Source: Actinomadura litoris (GTDB lineage: Bacteria; Actinomycetota; Actinomycetes; Streptosporangiales; Streptosporangiaceae). Taken from it: a DNA stretch of 64,000 bases. The number at the start of each line of letters is the position of its first letter. Positions within the stretch are counted from its first letter, which is position 1. Positions 41,096 through 49,504 of this stretch are shown in pieces. The notes below the pieces were generated by a model, which was given only the letters and a program-made list of their open reading frames with translations, was not told the origin of the DNA and made no database searches. The translations under genes were made by a program, and so were the position numbers. Where the stretch lies: positions 1 to 64,000 of the forward strand of contig NZ_WOFH01000019.1 of assembly GCF_009733595.1 (NCBI RefSeq), read 5' to 3'.

Positions 41096-41751
41096 GCCGC
41101 TGACGGGGGGCGCTCGATCCCGTCCAGGAGGTACCCCAGCCCCTGGGCGAACGCCGTGTCCCAGCCGTCGCCGCGCAGGCGGCCGTGCTCGGCGAGGTGC
41201 GGGTACCGGTCGCGGGTGCGCTCCAGGTACTCGCCCGCGCCGCGCTCGTCCGGGGCGCTCCGGGCGCCGACCTCCATCAGCGCCGAGCCGATGACGTAGT
41301 TCGCGACCGCGTACGCGGCGCCCGCCAGCTCCGTGCCGCTCAGGCCCGTCGCGGCCAGCGCGCCGTAGAGGCGGTCGGTGCGGGCGAGGACGTTCGGCCC
41401 GAGCAGCGGGCGCCCGCCGAGCACCGCCGCCGACCACGGGTGGGCGAGCATCGCGGCCCGCCACCCCGACATCAGCGCGACCACTCCGGCCCGGCCCGGT
41501 CCGGGCGGCGGTACCGGCACGTCGCCGAAGATCGCGTCGAGGGCCAGTTCCAGCACGTCGTCCTTGGTCCTGACGTGCCAGTACAGCGTCGTGGAGCCGG
41601 TGCCCAGGCGCTCGGCGAGGCGGCGCATGGTCAGCCGGGCGGCGCCCTCCTCGTCCAGCAGGGCCACGGCCTCGGCCACGATCCGCTCCCGCGTCAGCGG
41701 CGGCGCGTCCCGCCGGGGGCGCTCCTCGCGCAGCCACACGCTCTCGCTCAT
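41080..41751 (-). CDS. TetR/AcrR family regulator with TetR_C (tetracycline repressor-like) domain
   Basis: A 223-residue repressor. The DNA-binding helix-turn-helix spans about 20-65 (TRERIVAEAVALLDEEG, LTMRRLAERLGTGSTTLYWHVRTKDDVL), and the rest is the helical ligand-binding domain of the TetR_C_1 group, with WRAAMLAHPWSAAVLGGRP. The start at 41751 lies 7 nt after TAGGGT, so the message is probably leaderless; a longer in-frame start at 41781 would overlap that box. It is divergent from an ABC-F gene, which is its likely target. Confidence 0.88.
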   Translation of the reverse strand: MSESVWLREERPRRDAPPLTRERIVAEAVALLDEEGAARLTMRRLAERLGTGSTTLYWHVRTKDDVLELALDAIFGDVPVPPPGPGRAGVVALMSGWRAAMLAHPWSAAVLGGRPLLGPNVLARTDRLYGALAATGLSGTELAGAAYAVANYVIGSALMEVGARSAPDERGAGEYLERTRDRYPHLAEHGRLRGDGWDTAFAQGLGYLLDGIERPPSAAQELR

Positions 41752-41758
41752 GCCCGCC

Positions 41759-41802
41759 ACCCTAGTACATTGGGCGAGCACCGGACCGTTGGTCCAGATA
41801 CT
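41759..41802. promoter_or_regulatory. tetR/ABC-F divergent control region
   Basis: TAGGGT on the minus strand (41764-41759) serves the tetR gene. A palindrome GGACC-GTT-GGTCC (41783-41795) lies just before a GATACT box (41797-41802) on the ABC-F side. The palindrome is the best operator candidate for the TetR protein. Confidence 0.45.
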
Positions 41803-41828
41803 CGAACACTGTACGAGGAGTGCTCTTC

Positions 41829-43403
41829 TTGGGACACATCGAGGTCAGCGGCCTCAGCTACGCCCTGCCCGACGGCCGGCTGCTGCTGGACGAGGTCTCC
41901 TTCCGCGTCGGCGCGGGCGCGAAGGCCGCGCTGGTCGGCCCGAACGGCGCGGGCAAGACCACGCTGCTGCGGCTGATCGCCGCCGACCTGCGGCCCGCCT
42001 CGGGCACCGTCGCCACCGGCGGCGGCCTCGGGGTGATGCGGCAGTTCGTCACCGGGCGCACCGTCCGCGACCTGCTGCTGTCGGTCGCCCCCGCGCGGGT
42101 CCGGGCGGCGGCGGACGCCCTGGAACGCGCGGAGGCCGCCCTGGACGACGGCGAGCGCACCCAGTTCGCCTACGCGCGGGCCATCACCGACTACACCGAC
42201 GCGGGCGGCTACGACATCGAGGTCGTCTGGGACACCTGCGCGACGGTCGCGCTCGGCCTGTCCTTCGACGAGGCGAGGGACAGGCCGGTGTCCACGCTGT
42301 CGGGCGGGGAGCGCAAGCGCCTCGTGCTGGAGGCGCTGCTCAGGGGGCCCGACGAGGTCCTGCTGCTCGACGAGCCCGACAACCACCTCGACGTGCCCGG
42401 CAAGGAATGGCTGGCCGAGCGGCTGCGCGCGACGGGCAAGACCGTGCTGCTGGTGTCGCACGACCGGCGGCTGCTCGCCGACGCCGCCGACCGGATCGTC
42501 ACCGTCGAGTCGCGGGACGTGTGGGTGCACGGCGGCGGGTTCGCGGGCTACGCCCAGGCCCGGCGCGAGCGCGTGGACCGCCTCCACGAGCGCCGCCGCC
42601 GGTGGGATGAGGAGCACGCGCGGCTCCGGCGCCTCGTCCACACGCTCCGGCAGCGCGCGACGCACAACGACGCGGTCGCCTCGTCCTACCAGGCGGCGCG
42701 CACCCGCCTCCAGCGCTTCGAGGAGGCGGGCCCGCCCCGCAGCGCCCCCAAAGAGCAGAACGTGCGCATGCGGCTGCGGGGCGGGCGCACCGGCAAACGC
42801 GCCCTGACCTGCGAGTCGCTGGAGCTGACCGGCCTGACCGAGCCCTTCGGCGCCGAGGTCTGGTACGGCGAGCGCGTCGCGCTGCTGGGCCCGAACGGCG
42901 CGGGCAAGTCGACCTTCCTGCGGGTCCTGGCCGGGCACGACGTCGCGCATCGCGGCGCGTTCCGCCTCGGCGCCCGGGTCGTACCCGGCCTGTTCGTCCA
43001 GACCCACGCGCGCCCCGACCTGCGCGGCCGGACCCCCGCCGACATCGTCATGTCCGGGTACGCGCTGACCCGCAACGACGCGATGGCCGCCCTCGCCCGC
43101 TACGAGCTGGCCCCGGCCGGTTCCCGCCCCTTCGAGACGCTGTCGGGCGGCCAGCAGGCGCGCCTGCAGATCCTGCTGCTGGAGCTGTCGGGCGCGACGC
43201 TCCTGCTGCTGGACGAGCCGACCGACAACCTCGACCTCGCCAGCGCCGAGGCCCTCCAGGAGGGCCTCGCCTCCTACGCGGGGACGGTCCTCGCCGTCAC
43301 CCACGACCGCTGGTTCGCCGAGGACTTCGACCGCTACCTGGTCTTCGGCGCCGGCGGCCGGGTCACCGAGTCGGACGTCCCCGACTGGACGGGCGCCCGC
43401 TGA
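41829..43403 (+). CDS. ABC-F family ATPase (ribosome protection/antibiotic resistance type)
   Basis: A 524-residue soluble protein with two ABC ATPase domains and no membrane part. Domain 1 has GPNGAGKTTLLRLI, LSGGERKRLVLEALL and VLLLDEPDNHLD; domain 2 has GPNGAGKSTFLRVLAG, LSGGQQARLQILLLE and LLLLDEPTDNLD; the linker between them (about 235-330) is the charged ABC-F P-site tRNA interaction motif region. ABC-F proteins act on the ribosome, either rescuing stalled translation or removing antibiotics such as macrolides, lincosamides or pleuromutilins. Start TTG 41829 is preferred because gaggag (41815-41820) is 8 bases upstream and overlaps the earlier GTG at 41820. Control by the divergent TetR protein is likely. 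Confidence 0.87.
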   Translation: MGHIEVSGLSYALPDGRLLLDEVSFRVGAGAKAALVGPNGAGKTTLLRLIAADLRPASGTVATGGGLGVMRQFVTGRTVRDLLLSVAPARVRAAADALERAEAALDDGERTQFAYARAITDYTDAGGYDIEVVWDTCATVALGLSFDEARDRPVSTLSGGERKRLVLEALLRGPDEVLLLDEPDNHLDVPGKEWLAERLRATGKTVLLVSHDRRLLADAADRIVTVESRDVWVHGGGFAGYAQARRERVDRLHERRRRWDEEHARLRRLVHTLRQRATHNDAVASSYQAARTRLQRFEEAGPPRSAPKEQNVRMRLRGGRTGKRALTCESLELTGLTEPFGAEVWYGERVALLGPNGAGKSTFLRVLAGHDVAHRGAFRLGARVVPGLFVQTHARPDLRGRTPADIVMSGYALTRNDAMAALARYELAPAGSRPFETLSGGQQARLQILLLELSGATLLLLDEPTDNLDLASAEALQEGLASYAGTVLAVTHDRWFAEDFDRYLVFGAGGRVTESDVPDWTGAR

Positions 43404-43425
43404 ACCGCCGGGTGGGGAGACGGAT

Positions 43426-44298
43426 TCAGGGGGCGATGGCGTCGAGCCTGGCCAGTTCGTCCTCGGGCAGGCGCAGCGCCGCGCCCGCGATGTTCTCCCG
43501 CAGGTGGGCGATGGACGAGGTGCCGGGGATCAGCAGGATGTTCGGCGAGCGCCGCAGCAGCCACGCCAGCGCCACGGCCATCGGGGAGGCGCCGAGACGT
43601 CCCGCGACCGCGTCCAGCTCGCCGGACTGGAGCGGGGTGAAGCCGCCGAGCGGGAAGTAGGGCACGTAGGCGACGCCCCGCGCGGCGAGCGCGTCGATCA
43701 GGTCGTCGTCGGCGCGGTGGGCGAGGTTGTAGCGGTTCTGGACGCACACGACCGGCGCGATCGCCTCGGCCTCCGCGATCTGGTCGGCGGTGACGGTGCT
43801 GAGCCCGAGGTGCCGGATCAGCCCCTGGTCCCGCAGCTCGGCGAGCACGGAGAACGGCTCGGCGATCGAACCCGGCTCGGGGGTGTCGAACCCGCCGACG
43901 CGCAGGTTGACGACGTCGAGCGCGTCCAGCCCGAGGCGGTCGAGGTTGTCGTGGACGGCCTGGCGCAGCTGGTCGGGCCGCAGCGCCGGCGGCCAGTTGC
44001 CCTCCGCGTCCCGCAGCGCCCCGACCTTGGTCACGATGCGCAGGTCGTCCGGGTAGGGGTGCAGCGCCTCCCTGATGATCTCGTTGGTGACGTGCGGGCC
44101 GTAGTAGTCGCTGGTGTCGATGTGCCGGACGCCCAGCCGCACGGCCTCCCGCAGCACCGCCACGGCGCCGTCCCTGTCGGCGGGCGGGCCGAAGACGTGC
44201 GGGCCGGCGAGCTGCATGGCGCCGTAGCCCATGCGGGTGAGCGTCAGCCCGCCGGGCAGGGTGAACGTTCCGCCGGGGAGCGTGGTGGACGAAGTCAT
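43426..44298 (-). CDS. aldo/keto reductase with altered catalytic tetrad
   Basis: A 290-residue TIM-barrel oxidoreductase. The Asp and Tyr of the tetrad are in RHIDTSDYYGP and the Lys in IVTKVGALRD. Where the fourth residue, a His, normally follows strand 4 (as in DLYLLHWP), this protein has DALDVVNLRVGGF without His. NADPH binding is indicated by HLGLSTVT and the terminal IPGTSSIAHLRENI. Some actinobacterial AKRs share this change, and activity may be shifted. Ribosome binding site gaggaagggcacgcc precedes the ATG. It is downstream of, and on the same strand as, the LysR gene, with 148 bp between them. Confidence 0.85.
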   Translation of the reverse strand: MTSSTTLPGGTFTLPGGLTLTRMGYGAMQLAGPHVFGPPADRDGAVAVLREAVRLGVRHIDTSDYYGPHVTNEIIREALHPYPDDLRIVTKVGALRDAEGNWPPALRPDQLRQAVHDNLDRLGLDALDVVNLRVGGFDTPEPGSIAEPFSVLAELRDQGLIRHLGLSTVTADQIAEAEAIAPVVCVQNRYNLAHRADDDLIDALAARGVAYVPYFPLGGFTPLQSGELDAVAGRLGASPMAVALAWLLRRSPNILLIPGTSSIAHLRENIAGAALRLPEDELARLDAIAP

Positions 44299-44446
44299 GG
44301 CGTGCCCTTCCTCGGTGGCGCGGTGGTCGTCCGCGCGATGAGCCCATGCTTCGCCGGACGGCGCCGCGCAGGCAGAGCGCGGTGATCCTGGGAGCGGGAG
44401 AACAAGGATGTCCCGGGACCGCGCGGGCCGTCCGGGAGGGGCCCGG

Positions 44447-45385
44447 TCAGCCGGCCTCGACGCCGGTGATCTCGGCGGCCTGGCGCTGCAGGTGGTCGAG
44501 CATCAGCCGCGCGGACGGCGTGGGCGCGCGCTGCGCGGGCAGCGTCACCCCGACCTGGCGGCGGACGGTCTCCAGCGGGACGGGCAGCGGCGCGATCCCC
44601 GCGTCGGTCTCGGCGACCAGCTCGGGCAGCGCGGCGATCATGTCGGTGTCGCGGACGAGCGTGCGGACGGTCAGCACCGACGTGCACTCCACCAGGTTCC
44701 CGGGCGGGACCAGCCCCTCGGCGCGGAACACCTGCTCCAGCTCCGCGCGCAGCGCCGTCTGCTCCAGCGGCAGCACCCACGGGTAGTCGAGCAGGTCGGC
44801 GAGGCCGAGCGGGTGCCGCGACCGGGCCGGGTGCCCGAGCCGCGCGACCAGCCGCACGGGCTCGCCGTACAGGGTGACCTGCCGCAGGCCGCGCAGGTCG
44901 CCGATCGGGTTGAGGCGGCCGAGGATCAGGTCGATCTCGCCGTCCAGCAGCCGGGGGACCTGCGCGTCGAACGTCGCCTCCTGGACGATCACGGTGATGC
45001 CGGGGCGGTCGCGCTTCAGCGCGGCGATCGCGCGGGGGAGCAGCACGTTGGAGCCGGCGAGCAGCGTCCCGATCGTGACCGTGCCGACCTCCCCGTCGGC
45101 CAGCCCGGTGATCCGCTCGCCCGCGCGGCGCAGCTCGGCCAGCACGGCGCGGGCGTGCTCGACGAACGCGTCGCCGAACATCGTCGGCGTGACCCCGCGC
45201 GGGCCCCGGGTGAACAGCTCGACGCCGAGGATCCCCTCCACCTCGCGCAGGCTGCGGGTCACCGCCGGCTGCGCCAGCCGCAGCTGCTCGGCGGCCCGCA
45301 GCACGCTGCCCTGGTCGGCGACGGCCACGACCAGGACGAGGTGGCGGAGCTTGAGCCGCCCGTTGAGCAGGTCGATCGCGCGCAT
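44447..45385 (-). CDS. LysR family transcriptional regulator of the adjoining catabolic operon
   Basis: A 312-residue LTTR. The winged helix-turn-helix is at about 12-75 (LRHLVLVVAVADQGSVLRAAEQLRLAQPAVTRSLREVEGILGVELFTRGPRG), and the effector domain spans about 95-305. The sequence resembles PcaQ/GbpR-type regulators of aromatic compound metabolism. It is transcribed away from the 3-hydroxyanthranilate catabolic operon with a 118-bp shared control region, the classical LTTR arrangement, so it probably activates the operon in response to a pathway intermediate. Confidence 0.9.
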   Translation of the reverse strand: MRAIDLLNGRLKLRHLVLVVAVADQGSVLRAAEQLRLAQPAVTRSLREVEGILGVELFTRGPRGVTPTMFGDAFVEHARAVLAELRRAGERITGLADGEVGTVTIGTLLAGSNVLLPRAIAALKRDRPGITVIVQEATFDAQVPRLLDGEIDLILGRLNPIGDLRGLRQVTLYGEPVRLVARLGHPARSRHPLGLADLLDYPWVLPLEQTALRAELEQVFRAEGLVPPGNLVECTSVLTVRTLVRDTDMIAALPELVAETDAGIAPLPVPLETVRRQVGVTLPAQRAPTPSARLMLDHLQRQAAEITGVEAG

Positions 45386-45503
45386 GCGCCCTTGATATCA
45401 CATGCTTGTTATAGCTCGACCGCCTTTTGGTATTTGCCAGGCATAGCTCGGGTGGCGCAGGATCACAGGTGTCCGGGCAGATCACCAGGGTGGAGGAAGC
45501 GGG
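45386..45503. promoter_or_regulatory. LysR/catabolic operon control region with direct repeats
   Basis: The octamer atagctcg occurs at 45411-45418 and again at 45443-45450, 32 bp apart (about three helical turns), in the same orientation and in relatively AT-rich surroundings. A TGATAT box (45400-45395, minus) could serve the lysR gene. LTTR sites are usually T-N11-A motifs in two adjacent positions, which fits the general layout. The region ends with ggtggaggaagcggg before the first catabolic gene. Confidence 0.5.
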
Positions 45504-46940
45504 ATGAAGGCTGAGCACTACGTCGGCGGGGTCTTCCGTTCGGACGGCCCGGCCTTCCCCCTCATCGCCCCGGCCGACGGCACCGAGCTGGGCGAGGTCC
45601 CCGAGGCCACCCGGGAGGTCGTCGACGACGCGGTCACCGCCGCGCGGGCCGCGCTCGCCGGTCCCTGGGGCCGGACGAGCACGGAGGAGCGCGCCGCCGC
45701 GCTGCGCCGGATCGCCGACGGGGTGCAGGCCCGGTTCGAGGAGTTCGTGGACGCCGAGGTCGCCGACACCGGCAAGCCCCGCGAGCTGGCCGCGACGATC
45801 GACGTCCCCCGGGCCGTCGGCAACTTCCGCGCCTACGCCGACCTGCTCTACGGGCGCCCCGAGCGCGCGTACACGACCCAGGTGCCCGGGTGGAGCGGCG
45901 GGAGCGGGCAGGCGCTGAACTACAGCGTCCGGCGGCCGCTCGGCGTGGTCGCGGTCATCTCGCCCTGGAACCTGCCGCTGCTGCTGCTCACCTGGAAGGT
46001 CGCTCCCGCCCTCGCCGCCGGGAACGCGGTCGTCGCCAAGCCCTCGGAGGAGACGCCCTCCACCGCCACCCTGCTCGCCCGCGTCATCGCCGAGGCCGGG
46101 CTGCCGGACGGCGTGTTCAACCTCGTCCACGGGCACGGCGCGGGCGCGGCGGGCGAGTTCCTCACCGCGCACCCGGGCGTGGACGCGATCGCCTTCACCG
46201 GCGAGTCGGCCACCGGCGCGGCGATCATGCGCAACGCCGCCGACCACGTCACGCCCGTGTCGTTCGAGCTCGGCGGCAAGAACCCCGCGCTGGTGTTCGC
46301 CGACGCCGACCTCGACGCCGCCGTGGAGGGGACGGTCCGCTCGTCCTTCACCCACTCCGGGCAGATCTGCCTGTGCACCGAGCGCGTCTACGTCGAGCGG
46401 CCCCTGTACGAGGAGTTCGTCGAGCGGCTCGGCGCGCGGGCGCGGGCGCTGACCGGCTACGGCCCCATGATCTCCGCCGAGCACCGCGACAAGGTCCTGT
46501 CGTACTACCGGCTCGCCCGCGAGGAGGGCGCGACGGTCGTCGCGGGCGGCGGCACGCCCGAGTTCGGCGACGCGCGCGACGGCGGCTACCACGTCGAGCC
46601 GACCGTGCTCACCGGCCTCCCGGAGACCGCGCGGACCGTCCGCGAGGAGATCTTCGGCCCGGTCTGCCACGTCGCGCCCTTCGACACCGAGGACGAGGCG
46701 CTCCGGCTCGCCAACGACAGCGACTACGGCCTCGCCGCGACCGTGTGGACGCGGGACGTCTCGCGCGCCCACCGCGTCGCGCCGCGCGTCGAGGCCGGGA
46801 TCGTCTGGGTGAACTGCTGGAACCTGCGCGACCTGCGGACCCCGTTCGGCGGCGTCAAGGCGTCCGGCATCGGGCGCGAGGGCGGCGAGTACTCCCTGGA
46901 CTTCTTCTCCGAGCCCGTCAACGTCTGCATCCAGATCTGA
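45504..46940 (+). CDS. 2-aminomuconate semialdehyde dehydrogenase (aldehyde dehydrogenase family)
   Basis: A 478-residue NAD-dependent aldehyde dehydrogenase. The oxyanion Asn is in SPWNLPLLLLTWK, the general base Glu in SFELGGKNPAL, and the catalytic Cys289 in SGQICLCTERVYVE, a signature of the 2-hydroxymuconic/2-aminomuconic semialdehyde group; EEIFGPVCHV and FGGVKASGIGREGG follow. With its neighbours the expected reaction is oxidation of 2-aminomuconate semialdehyde to 2-aminomuconate (NbaE/AmnC-type). It is the first gene of a seven-gene operon. Confidence 0.85.
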   Translation: MKAEHYVGGVFRSDGPAFPLIAPADGTELGEVPEATREVVDDAVTAARAALAGPWGRTSTEERAAALRRIADGVQARFEEFVDAEVADTGKPRELAATIDVPRAVGNFRAYADLLYGRPERAYTTQVPGWSGGSGQALNYSVRRPLGVVAVISPWNLPLLLLTWKVAPALAAGNAVVAKPSEETPSTATLLARVIAEAGLPDGVFNLVHGHGAGAAGEFLTAHPGVDAIAFTGESATGAAIMRNAADHVTPVSFELGGKNPALVFADADLDAAVEGTVRSSFTHSGQICLCTERVYVERPLYEEFVERLGARARALTGYGPMISAEHRDKVLSYYRLAREEGATVVAGGGTPEFGDARDGGYHVEPTVLTGLPETARTVREEIFGPVCHVAPFDTEDEALRLANDSDYGLAATVWTRDVSRAHRVAPRVEAGIVWVNCWNLRDLRTPFGGVKASGIGREGGEYSLDFFSEPVNVCIQI

Positions 46941-46951
46941 AAGCGAGCCCA

Positions 46952-47752
46952 GTGACCGATCCGACCAGTCCCGACCCGGTACGCGCGGCCGCGGAGCGCC
47001 TGCTCGCGGCGCGCGCCTCCGGCGTGCCGTGCGCGCCCGTCCGCGACCTGATCACGACCGCGGACGAGGCGTACGCGGTCCAGGACCGCCTCACCGAGCA
47101 CGCCCTGGCGGGCGGGCGCCGCCTCACCGGCCGCAAGATCGGCCTCACGTCCGCGGCCGTGCAGGCGCAGCTCGGCGTGGACAGCCCCGACTTCGGGATG
47201 CTGTTCGCCGACATGGCCGTCCCGGACGGCGCGGAGATCCCGCCGGGCGCCGTCCTGCAGCCGCGCGCCGAGGCCGAGATCGCGCTCGTGCTGGACGCCG
47301 ACCTCACCCACGAGCGGCACACCGTCGCCGACCTGCTCCGCGCGACCGCGTTCGCGCTGCCCGCGATCGAGGTCGTCGGCAGCCGGATCGCGGACTGGGA
47401 CATCACGCTCGTCGACACCGTCGCCGACAACGCCTCCTCCGGCCTGTACGTGCTGGGCACGCGGCCCGTGCCGCTGCGGGACCTCGACCTGCGGCTGTGC
47501 GGGATGGTGCTGGAGCGGCGCGGCGAGCAGCTGTCCACCGGGACGGGCGCCGCCTGCCTCGGCAACCCGCTCAACGCCGCGCTGTGGCTCGCCGACACGC
47601 TCGTGCGCGTCGGGCGCCCGCTGCGCGCGGGCGACACCGTGCTGACCGGCGCGCTCGGGCCCGTGGTGGCCGCCGCGCCCGGTGACGTGTTCGAGGCCCG
47701 CGTCGAGGGGCTCGGCGACGTGCGCGCCGCGTTCGCGAAGGAGGAATCATGA
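46952..47752 (+). CDS. 2-oxopent-4-enoate hydratase (2-keto-4-pentenoate hydratase)
   Basis: A 266-residue member of the MhpD/XylJ hydratase-decarboxylase family. Family text includes RLTGRKIGLTSAAVQAQLGVDSPDFGMLF, PRAEAEIALVLDADL (metal-binding Glu residues) and PAIEVVGSRIADWDITLVDTVADNAS. It adds water to 2-oxopent-4-enoate to give 4-hydroxy-2-oxovalerate (NbaH-type). The GTG start lies 11 bases after the dehydrogenase stop, and its end overlaps the next gene by four bases. Distinction from the sister decarboxylase rests on the two being adjacent and on general sequence impression. Confidence 0.8.
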   Translation: MTDPTSPDPVRAAAERLLAARASGVPCAPVRDLITTADEAYAVQDRLTEHALAGGRRLTGRKIGLTSAAVQAQLGVDSPDFGMLFADMAVPDGAEIPPGAVLQPRAEAEIALVLDADLTHERHTVADLLRATAFALPAIEVVGSRIADWDITLVDTVADNASSGLYVLGTRPVPLRDLDLRLCGMVLERRGEQLSTGTGAACLGNPLNAALWLADTLVRVGRPLRAGDTVLTGALGPVVAAAPGDVFEARVEGLGDVRAAFAKEES

Positions 47753-48495
47753 GCATCGACGTCGAGGCCCTGGCGGCGACGCTGGACGGCGCCGCGCGCG
47801 ACGTCCGGGCGATCCCGAAACTGACCGAGGCCGAGCCGTTCGACGTCGCGACCGCCTACGCCGTGCAGCGCGCGGTGATCGAGCGGCGCGAGCGGCGCGG
47901 CGAGCGCCTCGCGGGCGTGAAGATGGGCTTCACCAGCCGCGCGAAGATGGCCCAGATGGGTGTGGACGACGTCATCTGGGGCCTGCTGACCGACGCGATG
48001 GTGGCCGGGCCGTCGGTGGAGGTGTCCGGGCTCATCCATCCGCGCGTCGAGCCGGAGATCGCCTACCTCATCGGCCGCGAGGTCCGCTCCGTCGCCGACG
48101 TCGAGTCCGCCGTCGCGGGCGTCGCCGTCGGGTTCGAGGTGCTCGACTCCCGCTTCGCCGACTTCAGCTTCACGCTCCCCGACGTGGTCGCCGACAACGC
48201 CTCGGCCGCCCGGTTCGGGGTCGGCGCCTGGCACCCGCCGCGCGACCTCGCCAACGCCGGGATGGTCCTGGAGATCGACGGGCGGGTCGCGCAGACCGGG
48301 TCGTCCGCCGCGATCCTCGGCGACCCCGCGCGGTCGCTGCGCGCGGCGGCGCGGCTCGCGCTCGGCGCCGGGATCACGCTCGAACCCGGCTGGGTGGTGC
48401 TCGCCGGGGCCGCGACCGCCGCCGTCCCGCTGCCCAAGGACGCGCACGTCCGCGTCACCTGCGCGGGCCTCGGCGCCGTCGAGGTGACGACATGA
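47749..48495 (+). CDS. 2-oxo-3-hexenedioate (4-oxalocrotonate) decarboxylase
   Basis: A 248-residue paralogue of the preceding hydratase. LAGVKMGFTSRAKMAQMGVDDVIWGLL is diagnostic for the decarboxylase branch (DmpH/XylI/NbaG), with the metal-ligand Glu residues in HPRVEPEIAYLIGREV and GFEVLDSRFADFSFTLPDVVADNAS. It removes CO2 from 2-oxo-3-hexenedioate, giving 2-oxopent-4-enoate; in meta-cleavage pathways it forms a complex with the hydratase. Start codon overlaps the hydratase stop (ATGA) and its own end overlaps the deaminase start. Confidence 0.85.
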   Translation: MSIDVEALAATLDGAARDVRAIPKLTEAEPFDVATAYAVQRAVIERRERRGERLAGVKMGFTSRAKMAQMGVDDVIWGLLTDAMVAGPSVEVSGLIHPRVEPEIAYLIGREVRSVADVESAVAGVAVGFEVLDSRFADFSFTLPDVVADNASAARFGVGAWHPPRDLANAGMVLEIDGRVAQTGSSAAILGDPARSLRAAARLALGAGITLEPGWVVLAGAATAAVPLPKDAHVRVTCAGLGAVEVTT

Positions 48496-48935
48496 GCGAC
48501 GCGATCCTCGTCGAGGGCAAGGCCGCCCCGCGCGGCCGGTTCCCGCACCTGCGCCGCGCCGGCGACCTCGTGTTCGTGTCCGGGACGAGCTCCCGACGCC
48601 CCGACGGGACCTTCGCCGGGGCGAGCGCCGACGCGATGGGAGTCACCGACCTCGACATCCGCGCCCAGACGCGCGCCGTCATCGAGAACATCCGGGACCT
48701 GCTGGCGGCCGCCGGGGGAGGGCTCGCCGACGTCGTCAACGTCACCGCCTACCTGGTGAGCATGAACGACTTCGGCGGCTACAACGAGGTCTACGCCGAG
48801 TACTTCGACGAGACCGGGCCCGCCCGCACCACCGTCGCCGTCCACCAGCTCCCGCACCCCCACCTGCTCGTCGAGATCTCGTGCGTGGCCCACGTCCCGG
48901 CCGACCGCACCACCGGTAAGGAGGCCGGAGCATGA
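48492..48935 (+). CDS. 2-aminomuconate deaminase, RidA/YjgF family
   Basis: A 147-residue RidA-fold protein. FPHLRRAGDLVFVSGTSSRRPDGTF near the N-terminus and VAVHQLPHPHLLVEISCVAH near the end are typical of the 2-aminomuconate deaminase group (AmnD/NbaF), which hydrolyses 2-aminomuconate to 2-oxo-3-hexenedioate and ammonia. The canonical RidA Arg that binds the carboxylate appears to be ART in the GPARTTVAVHQ segment. It overlaps both neighbouring genes by four bases, so its stoichiometry is coupled to the pathway. Confidence 0.85.
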   Translation: MSDAILVEGKAAPRGRFPHLRRAGDLVFVSGTSSRRPDGTFAGASADAMGVTDLDIRAQTRAVIENIRDLLAAAGGGLADVVNVTAYLVSMNDFGGYNEVYAEYFDETGPARTTVAVHQLPHPHLLVEISCVAHVPADRTTGKEAGA

Positions 48936-49504
48936 CCCTTCCGCAGCTCACCTTCGGACGGCCCTTCAACTTCGAGGCGTGGATCGAGGAGCACCGCGAC
49001 CTGCTCAGGCCGCCGGTCGGCAACGTCCAGGTGTTCGAGGACGCGGGCCTGATCGTGATGGTCATCGGCGGCCCCAACCGCCGCACCGACTTCCACGACG
49101 ACCCGAAGGAGGAGTTCTTCTACCAGCTCAAGGGCAACATGGTCCTGCGCGTCATGGAGGAGGTCGGCCGCCCGCCGGTCGACGTCCAGATCAACGAGGG
49201 CGAGGTGTTCCTGCTGCCGCCGCACGTCCGGCACTCGCCGCAGCGGCCCGAGGAGGGCTCGATCGGCCTCGTCGTCGAGATCCCGCGCCCGGAGGGGACG
49301 CTGGAGTCGTTCGAGTGGTACTGCGTCGAGTGCCACCGGTTGGTGCACCGCGCCGAGCTCCAGGTGCGCTCGATCGTGGCCGACCTGCCGCCGGTCTTCC
49401 AGAGCTTCTACGACAGCGACCGCAAGTGCCCGCACTGCGGCGCGGTCCACCCGGGCAAGCAGTGGCCCGAGTCCATGGTCCCGGTGACGGCGCCCCGTGT
49501 CTGA
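48932..49504 (+). CDS. 3-hydroxyanthranilate 3,4-dioxygenase
   Basis: A 190-residue cupin enzyme that opens the ring of 3-hydroxyanthranilate to 2-amino-3-carboxymuconate semialdehyde. Catalytic iron ligands are the His of NRRTDFHDDPKEEFFYQLKG, the Glu of the same segment and the His of LLPPHVRHSPQRP. A second, rubredoxin-like metal site is present as the CVEC and CPHC pairs near the C-terminus, as in bacterial NbaC. Length is normal. Start ATG overlaps the deaminase stop; the next gene begins within its last codons. Confidence 0.92.
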   Translation: MTLPQLTFGRPFNFEAWIEEHRDLLRPPVGNVQVFEDAGLIVMVIGGPNRRTDFHDDPKEEFFYQLKGNMVLRVMEEVGRPPVDVQINEGEVFLLPPHVRHSPQRPEEGSIGLVVEIPRPEGTLESFEWYCVECHRLVHRAELQVRSIVADLPPVFQSFYDSDRKCPHCGAVHPGKQWPESMVPVTAPRV

